NCBI RefSeq assembly: GCF_036226405.1
Contig: NZ_CP108464.1
Coordinates: forward strand, 992,001 to 1,056,000
Origin: Streptomyces sp. NBC_01260
Lineage (GTDB): Bacteria > Actinomycetota > Actinomycetes > Streptomycetales > Streptomycetaceae
DNA: 64,000 nucleotides
Direction: 5' to 3'
This document shows positions 12,693 to 20,359 of this stretch, piece by piece (position 1 is the stretch's first letter; each line of letters opens with the position of its first letter). A program made the position numbers and the translations under genes. Below the pieces are notes generated by a model that was not told the DNA's origin, made no database searches, and saw only the letters and a program-made list of their open reading frames with translations.

Positions 12693-12762
12693 GTGGCGGT
12701 TTGTGGGGGGCGGACCGATGACGGACCAAAACGGGGATGACCGGAAGACCGTGGCCGCCGGA

Positions 12763-14112
12763 TCAGGGCGCGGCGACGCCGTCGGCCAGCGGGCGGGGCT
12801 CGTCCGAGGCGTTCTTCAGCCCGCGCTCGACGATCGAGTCGAGGATCTCGCCGACCCTGATCGCGGTGTTGGACAGCAGTGACGAGGTGATGCCGTGGGT
12901 GTGCTCGGTGCCGCCCTGGAGGTAGATGCCGCAGCGCAGTTCGTCGTCCGTCGCGATGCGGTAGTCGCGCTCGACCCGGACGCGGCCCTCCTCGTCGCGG
13001 TGGCAGTGCCGTGCGACGTCGCCGAGGAGGCCGAGGGGCTCGACCGGGCTGTACCCGGTGGCGAGGACCACGACATCGGCCTCCAGCGTGCTCTCCTCGC
13101 CGGTGACCAGGGACGTGACGGTGGCGCGGACCTTGTCCCCGGCCTCCTCGACGCCGGTCAGCCGGGAGATGTTGATGAAGTGCAGCCGTTCGGCGCCGAG
13201 CACCTTCTCCTGGTACGCCTGGCGGTACAGGTCGTCGATCAGATCGATGTCCACCACGGAGTAGTTGGTGTTGCCGTGGTAGCCCATCAGCTTGCGCTTG
13301 ATGTCCTCCGGGGCGGTGAAGTACTCGTCGACCGCGTCCGGGTCGAAGATCCGGTTGGCGAAGCTGCTGTCGTCGGCCGGGCTGTAGCCGTAGCGGGAGA
13401 ACACGGCGCAGACCTCGGCCCGCGGGAAGCGGCGGTGGAGGTACGCGACGTTCTCGGCGGCGCTCTGACCGGCGCCGACCACGACGAACCGGGTGGGGTC
13501 GGTGCCCTCCAGGGCGTCGACCTTGGCCAGCAGGTCGGAGTTGTGCCAGACCCGGTCCGTGCGCTCGACGCCCTCCGGCATCAGCGGGCGCAGCCCGGTG
13601 CCGACAACGAGGTTGCGAGCGCGGTGGACCACCGTCTCCGTGCCCGAGCGGGCCGTCACATCGACGTACTCCACCACTCCGTCACGCAGGACGGGCTCGA
13701 CGGAGAGCACCTCGTGGCCGTACGAGACCATGTCGTCGACCTTCGCCGCGGCCCACTCGAAGTAGTCGTGGAACTCGACGCGGAGCGGGAAGAGGTTCTT
13801 GTGGTTGACGAAGTCGATCAGTCGACCCCGGCTCTGCAGATAGCGCAGGAAGGTGTATTCGCTGGACGGATCCCGCAGCGTCACCAGGTCCTTGAGGAAC
13901 GACACCTGCATCGTCGCGTCGTCGATCAGCATGCCGCGGTGCCAGCCGAAGGCCGGCTGGCACTCGAAGAAGTGCGCCGTGACCGCCTCCTGCCTGCCGA
14001 CTCGGGCGTTGTGCTCGCTCAGCGCGATCGCCATGGCCACATTGGACGGCCCGAAGCCGATTCCTATGAGGTCGTGGATCAGAGGTGCGTCGCCAGGATC
14101 AACCTGTGACAT
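12763..14112 (-). CDS. L-ornithine N5-monooxygenase (CchB-type, FAD/NADPH)
   Basis: 449 residues, the usual size of bacterial N-hydroxylating monooxygenases of the SidA/PvdA/IucD family. The FAD-binding fingerprint GIGFGPSN lies at residues 17-24, the NADPH-binding VVVGAGQSAAEN near 210, and the ATGYSP signature near 350. The start ATG has GGGAG five bases upstream. The family hydroxylates the side-chain nitrogen of free ornithine, giving the N5-hydroxyornithine that the formyltransferase and the NRPS use. It is divergent from the formyltransferase and shares with it a promoter region containing iron boxes, so it should be expressed under iron starvation. Lysine is a less likely substrate, because A3 of the NRPS reads as a hydroxyornithine module. 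Confidence 0.93.
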   Translation of the reverse strand: MSQVDPGDAPLIHDLIGIGFGPSNVAMAIALSEHNARVGRQEAVTAHFFECQPAFGWHRGMLIDDATMQVSFLKDLVTLRDPSSEYTFLRYLQSRGRLIDFVNHKNLFPLRVEFHDYFEWAAAKVDDMVSYGHEVLSVEPVLRDGVVEYVDVTARSGTETVVHRARNLVVGTGLRPLMPEGVERTDRVWHNSDLLAKVDALEGTDPTRFVVVGAGQSAAENVAYLHRRFPRAEVCAVFSRYGYSPADDSSFANRIFDPDAVDEYFTAPEDIKRKLMGYHGNTNYSVVDIDLIDDLYRQAYQEKVLGAERLHFINISRLTGVEEAGDKVRATVTSLVTGEESTLEADVVVLATGYSPVEPLGLLGDVARHCHRDEEGRVRVERDYRIATDDELRCGIYLQGGTEHTHGITSSLLSNTAIRVGEILDSIVERGLKNASDEPRPLADGVAAP

Positions 14113-14200
14113 GTCACTCCCATCGTGCGGGACAGCCGCCTGTCAGGCGTGGACGAAAAGTACGGGACGCGGGCACACCGAGAGCGGCAGCCAGTCGAAC

Positions 14201-14219
14201 TTAGGTAAAGCTAACCTGA
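14201..14219. promoter_or_regulatory. Iron box (DmdR1/IdeR-type operator), monooxygenase side
   Basis: TTAGGTAAAGCTAACCTGA is a 19-bp interrupted palindrome that closely matches the actinobacterial iron-box consensus TTAGGTTAGGCTAACCTAA. It lies 89 bp upstream of the monooxygenase start in the divergent intergenic region. DtxR-family regulators (DmdR1 in Streptomyces) bind such sites with ferrous iron and repress siderophore genes. Confidence 0.85.
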
Positions 14220-14304
14220 CTTCAACGCCCCTGTCGACCAGGCAAACCGGACGAATCGCCAAGCGCCCTACCTAACGCGCCGGAAATCAGGGCCCGTTGC
14301 GTCA

Positions 14305-14323
14305 TTAGGTAAGGCTTGCTTTA
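14305..14323. promoter_or_regulatory. Second iron box, formyltransferase side
   Basis: TTAGGTAAGGCTTGCTTTA matches the left half of the iron-box consensus well and the right half less well. It ends 37 bp before the formyltransferase start, where a bound repressor would block that promoter. Two boxes in one 248-bp gap suggest separate control of the two divergent transcripts. Confidence 0.7.
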
Positions 14324-14360
14324 CTTGGCGTCGATCAGTCGCTCACCTGAGGAGGAACCC

Positions 14361-15308
14361 ATGCGGGTCGCCATGTTCGGTTACCAGACCTGGGGCCACC
14401 GCACCCTGCGAGCCCTCCTGGACTCCGAGCACGACGTGGTGACAGTCGTGACGCACCCCAAGAGCGAGCACGCGTACGAGAAGATCTGGAGCGATTCGGT
14501 CGCGGACCTGGCCGAGGAGCACGGCGTCCCGGTGATCATCCGCAACCGGCCCGACGACGAAGAGCTGTTCCGGCTGCTCCAGGAGGCCGCCCCGGACATC
14601 ATCGTCGCCAACAACTGGCGCACCTGGATCCCGCCGCGCATCTACAACCTGCCCCCGCACGGCACGCTGAACGTCCACGACTCGCTGCTGCCGAAGTACG
14701 CCGGCTTCTCGCCACTGATCTGGGCGCTCGTCAACGGCGAGACCGAAGTCGGCGTCACGGCCCACATGATGGACGAGGTGCTCGACGCCGGTGACATCGT
14801 GGACCAGCGCGCGGTGAAGGTGGATCCCGCCGACACCTCCGTGGACCTGTTCCACAAGACCGTCGAACTGATCGCCCCGGTCACCATCGGCGCGCTGGAC
14901 CTGATCACCTCCGGGCAGACCGAGTTCACCCGGCAGGACCGCTCGCAGGCGACGTTCTTCCACAAGCGCGCCGAAGAGGACATCCGGATCAACTGGGACT
15001 GGCCCGCCGAGGTGCTGGAGCGCCTGGTCCGCGCCCAGACGTCGCCGTACCCGAACGCCTTCACCTTCCACCGAGGCAAGCGGCTGGAGGTGATGTCCGC
15101 CGTCGTGTCCGAGGGCCGCTACGGCGGAACGCCCGGCCGCGTCTTCTACCGCGAGGGCGAGGCAGTGGTGATCGTCGCCGGCGCCGACGCGCGCACGGGC
15201 CTCAACCACGGCCTCGCCATCACCCGGGTGCGGACCGAGGACGGCCGCGAACTGCCCGCGAGCGAGTACTTCACCTCCATGGGCGGATACCTCACCCCCC
15301 GCCCCTGA
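14361..15308 (+). CDS. N5-hydroxyornithine formyltransferase (CchA-type, methionyl-tRNA formyltransferase fold)
   Basis: 315 residues from an ATG preceded by GAGGAGG. The earlier in-frame ATG at 14316 lies downstream of the iron box but has no ribosome site. The formyltransferase catalytic triad is visible: N104 and H106 in LNVHDSLLPKYAG, and D142 in MMDEVLDAGDI. The family transfers a formyl group from N10-formyltetrahydrofolate; siderophore members act on N5-hydroxyornithine to build the hydroxamate. The short C-terminal region resembles a formyltransferase C-terminal domain. Its link to a siderophore rather than to initiator tRNA follows from the divergent ornithine monooxygenase, the iron boxes and the NRPS. 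Confidence 0.92.
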   Translation: MRVAMFGYQTWGHRTLRALLDSEHDVVTVVTHPKSEHAYEKIWSDSVADLAEEHGVPVIIRNRPDDEELFRLLQEAAPDIIVANNWRTWIPPRIYNLPPHGTLNVHDSLLPKYAGFSPLIWALVNGETEVGVTAHMMDEVLDAGDIVDQRAVKVDPADTSVDLFHKTVELIAPVTIGALDLITSGQTEFTRQDRSQATFFHKRAEEDIRINWDWPAEVLERLVRAQTSPYPNAFTFHRGKRLEVMSAVVSEGRYGGTPGRVFYREGEAVVIVAGADARTGLNHGLAITRVRTEDGRELPASEYFTSMGGYLTPRP

Positions 15309-15463
15309 GCGCCGGAAGGACCCGGCCGGTACCGGACCGGCCGGGCCGCGGCGTGCCTCGACGTGTCCGGGGGGGCGTACGGTGCGGGATGATTCGGGGG
15401 GAGAAGCGCGTTATCGGTGCGTGCGTCCGGCTCACCCAGCGAGCCGTTCCCCGAGGTGGAGGC

Positions 15464-16534
15464 ATGACTGTGCACGGTGAGTACAAGGTCCCCGGCGGCA
15501 AGCTCGTCGTGGTGGACCTGGACGTCGAGGGCGGCGCGCTGCGCAACGTACGGGTCGCCGGGGACTTCTTCCTGGAACCGGACGAGGCGATCCTCGCGAT
15601 CGACGCGGCGCTGGAGGGGGCTCCGGCCAACACCGGCACCGCGGACCTCACCGCCCGGATCGACGCGGCGCTCCCCGCGGCGACCGTGATGTTCGGCCTC
15701 ACCTCCGAGGGCGTCGCCGTCGCCGTGCGCCGGGCGCTGGCGCACGCCACCGAGTGGAGCGACTACGACTGGCAGCTCATCCACGAGCAGCCGCAGTCCC
15801 CCGCCCTGCACATGGCCCTCGACGAGGTCATCACCGCCGAGGTCGCGGCCGGGCGGCGCCCTCCGACGCTCCGGGTCTGGGAATGGGACTCGCCCGCCGT
15901 GATCATCGGCAGCTTCCAGTCGCTGCGCAACGAGGTCGACACCGAGGCCGCCGCACGGCACGGGGTGACGGTCGTGCGCCGGGTCTCGGGCGGCGGGGCG
16001 ATGTTCGTGGAGCCGGGCAACACCATCACGTACTCCCTCTCCGTCCCCGACTCCCTCGTCTCCGGGCTCTCCTTCGCCGACAGCTACGCCTACCTGGACG
16101 ACTGGGTGCTCGAAGCCCTCGGCGACATGGGCATCAAGGCCTGGTACCAGCCGCTGAACGACATCGCGACCGATGTCGGAAAGATCGCCGGGGCGGCACA
16201 GAAGCGTGTCGTGGGCCACGACGGCGGGCCGGGCGCGGTGCTGCACCACGTGACGATGTCCTACGACATCGACGCCGACAAGATGCTCGACGTCCTGCGG
16301 ATCGGCCGCGAGAAGCTGTCCGACAAGGGGACCAAGAGCGCCAAGAAGCGCGTCGACCCGCTCCGCCGGCAGACCGGGCTCCCCCGCGGGACCGTCATCG
16401 ACAACATGATCGAGTCGTTCCGCAACCGTCACGGGCTCGCCGTCGGCAAGGTGACCCAGGAGGAACAGGACCGGGCCGAGGAGCTCGTCCGCACCAAGTT
16501 CGGCACGGCCGGGTGGACCGCCCGGGTGCCGTAG
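15464..16534 (+). CDS. Lipoate-protein ligase A family protein with permuted domains
   Basis: 356 residues from an ATG preceded by GAGGTGGAGG; an open upstream extension to 15353 lacks a ribosome site. The first 90 or so residues (GEYKVPGGKLVVVDLDVEGG onward) resemble the accessory domain that is C-terminal in E. coli LplA. The catalytic domain follows, with RRVSGGGAMF, PGNTITYS and the lysine motif DVGKIAGAAQ, which bind lipoyl-AMP. The family attaches lipoate, or related acyl groups, to E2 and GcvH proteins of 2-oxoacid dehydrogenase and glycine cleavage complexes in the cytoplasm. It is a single gene, convergent with the response regulator 10 bp away. Octanoyl transfer is an alternative activity. 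Confidence 0.85.
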   Translation: MTVHGEYKVPGGKLVVVDLDVEGGALRNVRVAGDFFLEPDEAILAIDAALEGAPANTGTADLTARIDAALPAATVMFGLTSEGVAVAVRRALAHATEWSDYDWQLIHEQPQSPALHMALDEVITAEVAAGRRPPTLRVWEWDSPAVIIGSFQSLRNEVDTEAAARHGVTVVRRVSGGGAMFVEPGNTITYSLSVPDSLVSGLSFADSYAYLDDWVLEALGDMGIKAWYQPLNDIATDVGKIAGAAQKRVVGHDGGPGAVLHHVTMSYDIDADKMLDVLRIGREKLSDKGTKSAKKRVDPLRRQTGLPRGTVIDNMIESFRNRHGLAVGKVTQEEQDRAEELVRTKFGTAGWTARVP

Positions 16535-16544
16535 CCGGACCCGG

Positions 16545-17234
16545 TCAGCGCCTCGGTTCACGAGGGGTGACGAGACCCGACTCATAGGCGAACACCACGA
16601 GTTGGGCTCGGTCACGGGCGCCCAGCTTGATCATGGCGCGGCTGATGTGGGTCTTGGCCGTGAAGGGGCTGATCACCATGTGCGCGGCGATCTCCTCGTT
16701 CGTCAGGCCGCGGGCCGCGAGGGCGCTGACCTCGCGTTCCCGGCGGGTGAGGGACTCGAATCCGGGTGCGGTGGACCGGTCGGGGGGCCGGGCGACGAAC
16801 TCGCCGATCAGCCTGCGGGTGATGGCGGGCGAGAGCAGGGCGTCGCCGCGGGCGGCGACGCGGATGGCCTGGAGCAGTTCGGCCGGCTCGGTGTCCTTGA
16901 GCAGGAAGCCCGCGGCTCCGGCACGCAGCGCCTCGAACACGTACTCGTCCAGGCCGTAGTTGGTCAGGATCACGACATGGACCCCGCGCAGCAGCGGGTC
17001 GGCGGCGATGGCACGGGTGGCCTCGATCCCCGTCATCACCGGCATCTGTACGTCGATGAGCGCGATGTCGGGGGTGTGCAGCCGGGCCAGTTCCAGACCC
17101 GCGCGGCCGTCCGCCGCCTCGCCGACCACCTCGATGCCGTCCTCCGCGTCGAGCAGGGCCCGGAAGCCGGCCCGCATCAGCGCCTGGTCGTCGACGATCA
17201 GCACCCGGATCCGAGCGTCGGTGTACTCGCTCAC
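16545..17234 (-). CDS. NarL/FixJ-family two-component response regulator
   Basis: 229 residues. The receiver domain covers about 1-125, with the acidic pair D15/D16, phosphoacceptor D61 in LIDVQMPVMTG and the conserved lysine K113 in GFLLKDTEP. A LuxR-type helix-turn-helix occupies about 160-225 (LTRREREVSALAARGLTNEE). It overlaps the end of the histidine kinase gene upstream by four bases, so the pair is translated as a coupled unit. It should bind DNA once phosphorylated by that kinase. No target is evident; such pairs often regulate adjacent ABC transporters, but none is present here. Confidence 0.92.
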   Translation of the reverse strand: MSEYTDARIRVLIVDDQALMRAGFRALLDAEDGIEVVGEAADGRAGLELARLHTPDIALIDVQMPVMTGIEATRAIAADPLLRGVHVVILTNYGLDEYVFEALRAGAAGFLLKDTEPAELLQAIRVAARGDALLSPAITRRLIGEFVARPPDRSTAPGFESLTRREREVSALAARGLTNEEIAAHMVISPFTAKTHISRAMIKLGARDRAQLVVFAYESGLVTPREPRR

Positions 17235-18388
17235 GCGGTGGCCCGGACGGTGCGCAGCGGCAGTTCGGCGCGCACGGAGAATCCGCCCGCCCGCCTCGGC
17301 GCGGCGTCCAGGGTGCCGCCGAGCGCCGTGACGCGTTCGTGCATGCCGGTGAGGCCGGTGCCCGCGGTGACGGCGTCGCCCGGGACGCAGGGCCCGTGGT
17401 CGTCGATGTGCACGGTCAGTGTCCGTTCCCCGTAGGCGAGCCGGACGGTGGTGCGGGCTCGGTCCGCGTGCCGGGCCACGTTGGTGAGGGCCTCCTGCAC
17501 GATGCGGTACGCGGCCCGGTCCACGTCCGGGGGCAGCGGGCGTTCGTCGCCGCTGACGGTGACCGCGAGGGCGATGCCCGCGCTGCGGGCCCGCTCGGCC
17601 AGTTCACCGATCCGGTCGAGTCCGGTGCCGGGTTCGACCACGTCCGTGCGCAGCACCTCCAGCGTGGCGCGCAGCTCGCGCATCGCCTCGCCGCTCGCCT
17701 CCTGGATGGCGAGCAGGGCGGGTTCCACCTCGGTGCCGCGCTTGCGGGCGAGGTGTACGGCGACTCCCGCCTGGAGCTTGACGATCGAGATGGAGTGGGT
17801 GAGGGAGTCGTGCAGTTCGCGGGCGATCCGCAGCCGCTCCTCCCCCGCCCGGCGCAGCGCGATCTCGTCGCGGCTGTGTTCGGCGTCCAGTGCCCGCTGC
17901 TCGGTCTGGCGCAGATACGCCTGCCAGTTCTTGTCGATGAGCCCGGTGACCCCGGCGCAGAGGAACCAGCCGAGCAGCAGCAGGGTGCGTTCGACGGTGT
18001 CCCCGGCGGCGGGTGCGGCGGCCATCATGACGGTGAAGTAGCCGGTGAGGAAGAGGGCGCTCGCCGCGACTCCCCAGAGGCGGTGCCCGTTCCGGGCGGC
18101 GGCGTGCACCGCGGCCAGCACGGGGAACGCCGCCCAGCTGCCCGGATGTGCGTGGAGCACGTATCCGGACATGGCGAGCGTGGTGACGATGAGTACGGTG
18201 CGAGGAGCCCGGCGGTGTTCGGCCAGGGCCAGTGAACCGGCCGCGACGAGCACCAGGTCGAGGGCGTCGGGCGCCGACGCGACCGAGGCCGCGGCGACGA
18301 CCGCCGCCCCGATCGCGACGGCGAGCGCCGCGTCCAGCAGACGGGCGCGCCGGCCGGTGTCCCCCGCGTCCCCCTTCATGTGCCGCAC
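17231..18388 (-). CDS. Membrane sensor histidine kinase (HisKA_3 type)
   Basis: 385 residues. Four to five hydrophobic segments lie in the first 150 residues. A dimerization and phosphoacceptor helix follows (ERLRIARELHDSLTHSIS; His in ELHD), then a GHKL ATPase domain with ALTNVARHAD (N-box), DHGP and GTGLTGMHERV. The GTG start has AAGGGAG just upstream; an ATG three codons later is the alternative. It pairs with the response regulator that overlaps its stop. No extracellular sensing domain is evident, so the signal is probably sensed in or near the membrane. It is divergent from the AhpD-like gene. Confidence 0.92.
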   Translation of the reverse strand: MRHMKGDAGDTGRRARLLDAALAVAIGAAVVAAASVASAPDALDLVLVAAGSLALAEHRRAPRTVLIVTTLAMSGYVLHAHPGSWAAFPVLAAVHAAARNGHRLWGVAASALFLTGYFTVMMAAAPAAGDTVERTLLLLGWFLCAGVTGLIDKNWQAYLRQTEQRALDAEHSRDEIALRRAGEERLRIARELHDSLTHSISIVKLQAGVAVHLARKRGTEVEPALLAIQEASGEAMRELRATLEVLRTDVVEPGTGLDRIGELAERARSAGIALAVTVSGDERPLPPDVDRAAYRIVQEALTNVARHADRARTTVRLAYGERTLTVHIDDHGPCVPGDAVTAGTGLTGMHERVTALGGTLDAAPRRAGGFSVRAELPLRTVRATA

Positions 18389-18548
18389 CCTAACTCCCTT
18401 ACGGCGGTGGCGGCATCGCCCGCAGGGACCGGCCGGGCACTACTCCCGGGGCAGTAGTCCGGGACCGGTCGGCGTCAGGCCGGATCAGCGCGGACTGCCT
18501 TCGGGGGTACGACGACCTGGGGCGTGTCCGTGGGTGAGCATCGTCCCC

Positions 18549-19529
18549 ATGACCGGACCCTTCCGCTACACCTCACCCGAACCACCGAAGTCGGCGACCG
18601 GAGTGGTCGCCGATGTGTACGCCCAGATGGCCACGGATTTCGGCATCGAGCGTGCCTCGGCCTTCGTCGTCCTGTCCGCCTCCCCTCCGCTGCTGTCCGG
18701 CGCCTGGGCACTGCTGCGCGAGTCCTTGCTGGCCGGGCAGGTGTCCCGGACGGACAAGGAGGTGGTGGCGGCCGGGGTGTCGCTCGCCAACCGCTGCCCG
18801 TTCTGCGTGGACGCGCACACCGTGCTGCTGCACGCCACCGGTGACCACCGGCTGGCCGAGACGATCGCCCGCGGCGGACAGCCCGAGGACCCGGCCCGTC
18901 GTCAACTGCTGTCCTGGGGGAAGGACATGAGCACCGCGCAGCCGTTCCCGTCGGCCGATGCGCCCGAGATCATCGGGACGGCGCTCTCCTTCCACTTCAT
19001 CAACCGCATCGTCTCCGCGCTGCTGACCGAGAGCATGCTGCCCTGCGGCCTCCAGAAGCTCCGTGCCGTACGGAGCGCGGCGGGCCGCAGACTGGCCCGG
19101 ACCGTGCGCCAGGAGCTGACGACGGGGCTGAGCCTGCCCCTGCTCGAAACGGAGGGCGAGGCGCCTGCCTGGGCCGCGGGCACCGCCATCGGCACCGCGT
19201 TCGGTGCGCTGCGCACCGCGGCGGAGCTCGGTGCCGGGCTGCTGAACGACGAAGACGCCGCGCTCGTACGGGAATCGGTGGCGGCCTGGGACGGGGTCAC
19301 GCCGCTCCCGCTGCACGCGGTGCTGCCGGACCGGGCGGAGCGGCCGGGCGCCCGGCTGGCCCTGCTCGCGGCACGTGCCCCGTACCGGATCACGGACGAG
19401 GACGTGGCTGCCTGGCTGGTACCGCCGTTCACCGATCACTGCCTGGCCCATCTGATCGCGTACGGCGCCGGCTGCGCCGTCGGACGCGTCGAGGCCACCC
19501 TGACCACACAGACGAAGGAGCTCGCGTGA
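18549..19529 (+). CDS. Carboxymuconolactone decarboxylase/AhpD-like protein
   Basis: 326 residues from the ATG at 18549; a GTG at 18534 is an alternative. The motif NRCPFCVDAHT carries C83, C86 and H90, the CxxC-xxx-H signature of AhpD-like proteins, which act as peroxidase partners or thiol reductases. The preceding segment (DKEVVAAGVSLA) also fits the family. The protein is about twice the length of a single AhpD domain; its C-terminal half has no motif I can name. It ends in a four-base overlap with the methyltransferase gene, so the two are coupled. It stands divergent from the sensor kinase, 160 bp away. The substrate is unknown. Confidence 0.8.
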   Translation: MTGPFRYTSPEPPKSATGVVADVYAQMATDFGIERASAFVVLSASPPLLSGAWALLRESLLAGQVSRTDKEVVAAGVSLANRCPFCVDAHTVLLHATGDHRLAETIARGGQPEDPARRQLLSWGKDMSTAQPFPSADAPEIIGTALSFHFINRIVSALLTESMLPCGLQKLRAVRSAAGRRLARTVRQELTTGLSLPLLETEGEAPAWAAGTAIGTAFGALRTAAELGAGLLNDEDAALVRESVAAWDGVTPLPLHAVLPDRAERPGARLALLAARAPYRITDEDVAAWLVPPFTDHCLAHLIAYGAGCAVGRVEATLTTQTKELA

Positions 19530-20335
19530 AGGTCGCCGAAGCATGGAACGGACCGGTCGGAGAGCACTGGGCCGCACACCCGGACCGCTACAATGCGATG
19601 CTGAAGGCCTTCGACGCACCACTGTTCGACGCGGCTTCGATCGGCGCCTCGGACCGGGTGCTGGACATCGGCTGCGGCAGCGGGCTCACGACCCGGATGG
19701 CCGCCCGGCTGGCTCCGGAGGGCCGTGTCACCGGTGTCGACATCTCGGGGCCGCTGGTCGAACGGGCCCGCGAGCTCACCGACGACGACCGGTTCCCCGC
19801 CGTCACCTACCGGCTGGCCGATGCGCAGACCTGCCCGTTCGAGCCCGGCGGGTACGACCTGGCGATCAGCCGGGGCGGGGTGATGTTCTTCGCCGACGCC
19901 GTCGCCGCCTTCACGAACATCGCCGCCGCGTTGCGGCCGGGCGGCCGACTGGTGTTCGTCTGCCCGCAGCCCGCGTCGCCGGGCGGCGAGGAGCGCGAGG
20001 CGCTGGGCCTGCTGGCCTCGTTGCTGGGCGAGGACCATACCCAGGAGAACGCGCCGGCCACGGCGATGGCCTCGCTCTCACAACCGGACCACCTGCACGA
20101 GGTGCTGGGGGCGGCGGGTTTCACGGACATCGAGGTGACCGGCGTCGGAGCGGACTCCGTCTGGGGGAAGGACGCGGCCGACGCGGTGGACTTCTTCGTC
20201 TCACGCGCCCCCGGCCGCACCGTCTCCGAGGCCACGCGCGCGGCGATGGCCCGCGCGCTGCTGCCGCACGAGACCCCGCGCGGGGTGCTGCTGCGCGCGG
20301 GGGTGTGGGTGGTCGGCGCCCGCCGCCCGGAGTGA
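19526..20335 (+). CDS. Class I SAM-dependent methyltransferase
   Basis: 269 residues from a GTG that overlaps the stop of the AhpD-like gene (GTGA), so it depends on upstream translation. The SAM-binding fingerprint VLDIGCGSGLTTRMA lies near residue 47, followed by the acidic GVDISG strand, DAQTCPFEPGGYDLAISRGG and ALRPGGRLVFV. This is the UbiE/COQ5-like Methyltransf_11/25 pattern. The acceptor cannot be told from sequence: small molecule and quinone-like substrates are most common. Coupling to a CxxC redox protein hints that both act in one process. It is convergent with the amidase. Confidence 0.87.
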   Translation: MKVAEAWNGPVGEHWAAHPDRYNAMLKAFDAPLFDAASIGASDRVLDIGCGSGLTTRMAARLAPEGRVTGVDISGPLVERARELTDDDRFPAVTYRLADAQTCPFEPGGYDLAISRGGVMFFADAVAAFTNIAAALRPGGRLVFVCPQPASPGGEEREALGLLASLLGEDHTQENAPATAMASLSQPDHLHEVLGAAGFTDIEVTGVGADSVWGKDAADAVDFFVSRAPGRTVSEATRAAMARALLPHETPRGVLLRAGVWVVGARRPE

Positions 20336-20359
20336 GGGGCACGCCGTGCGCGGTGAGCG

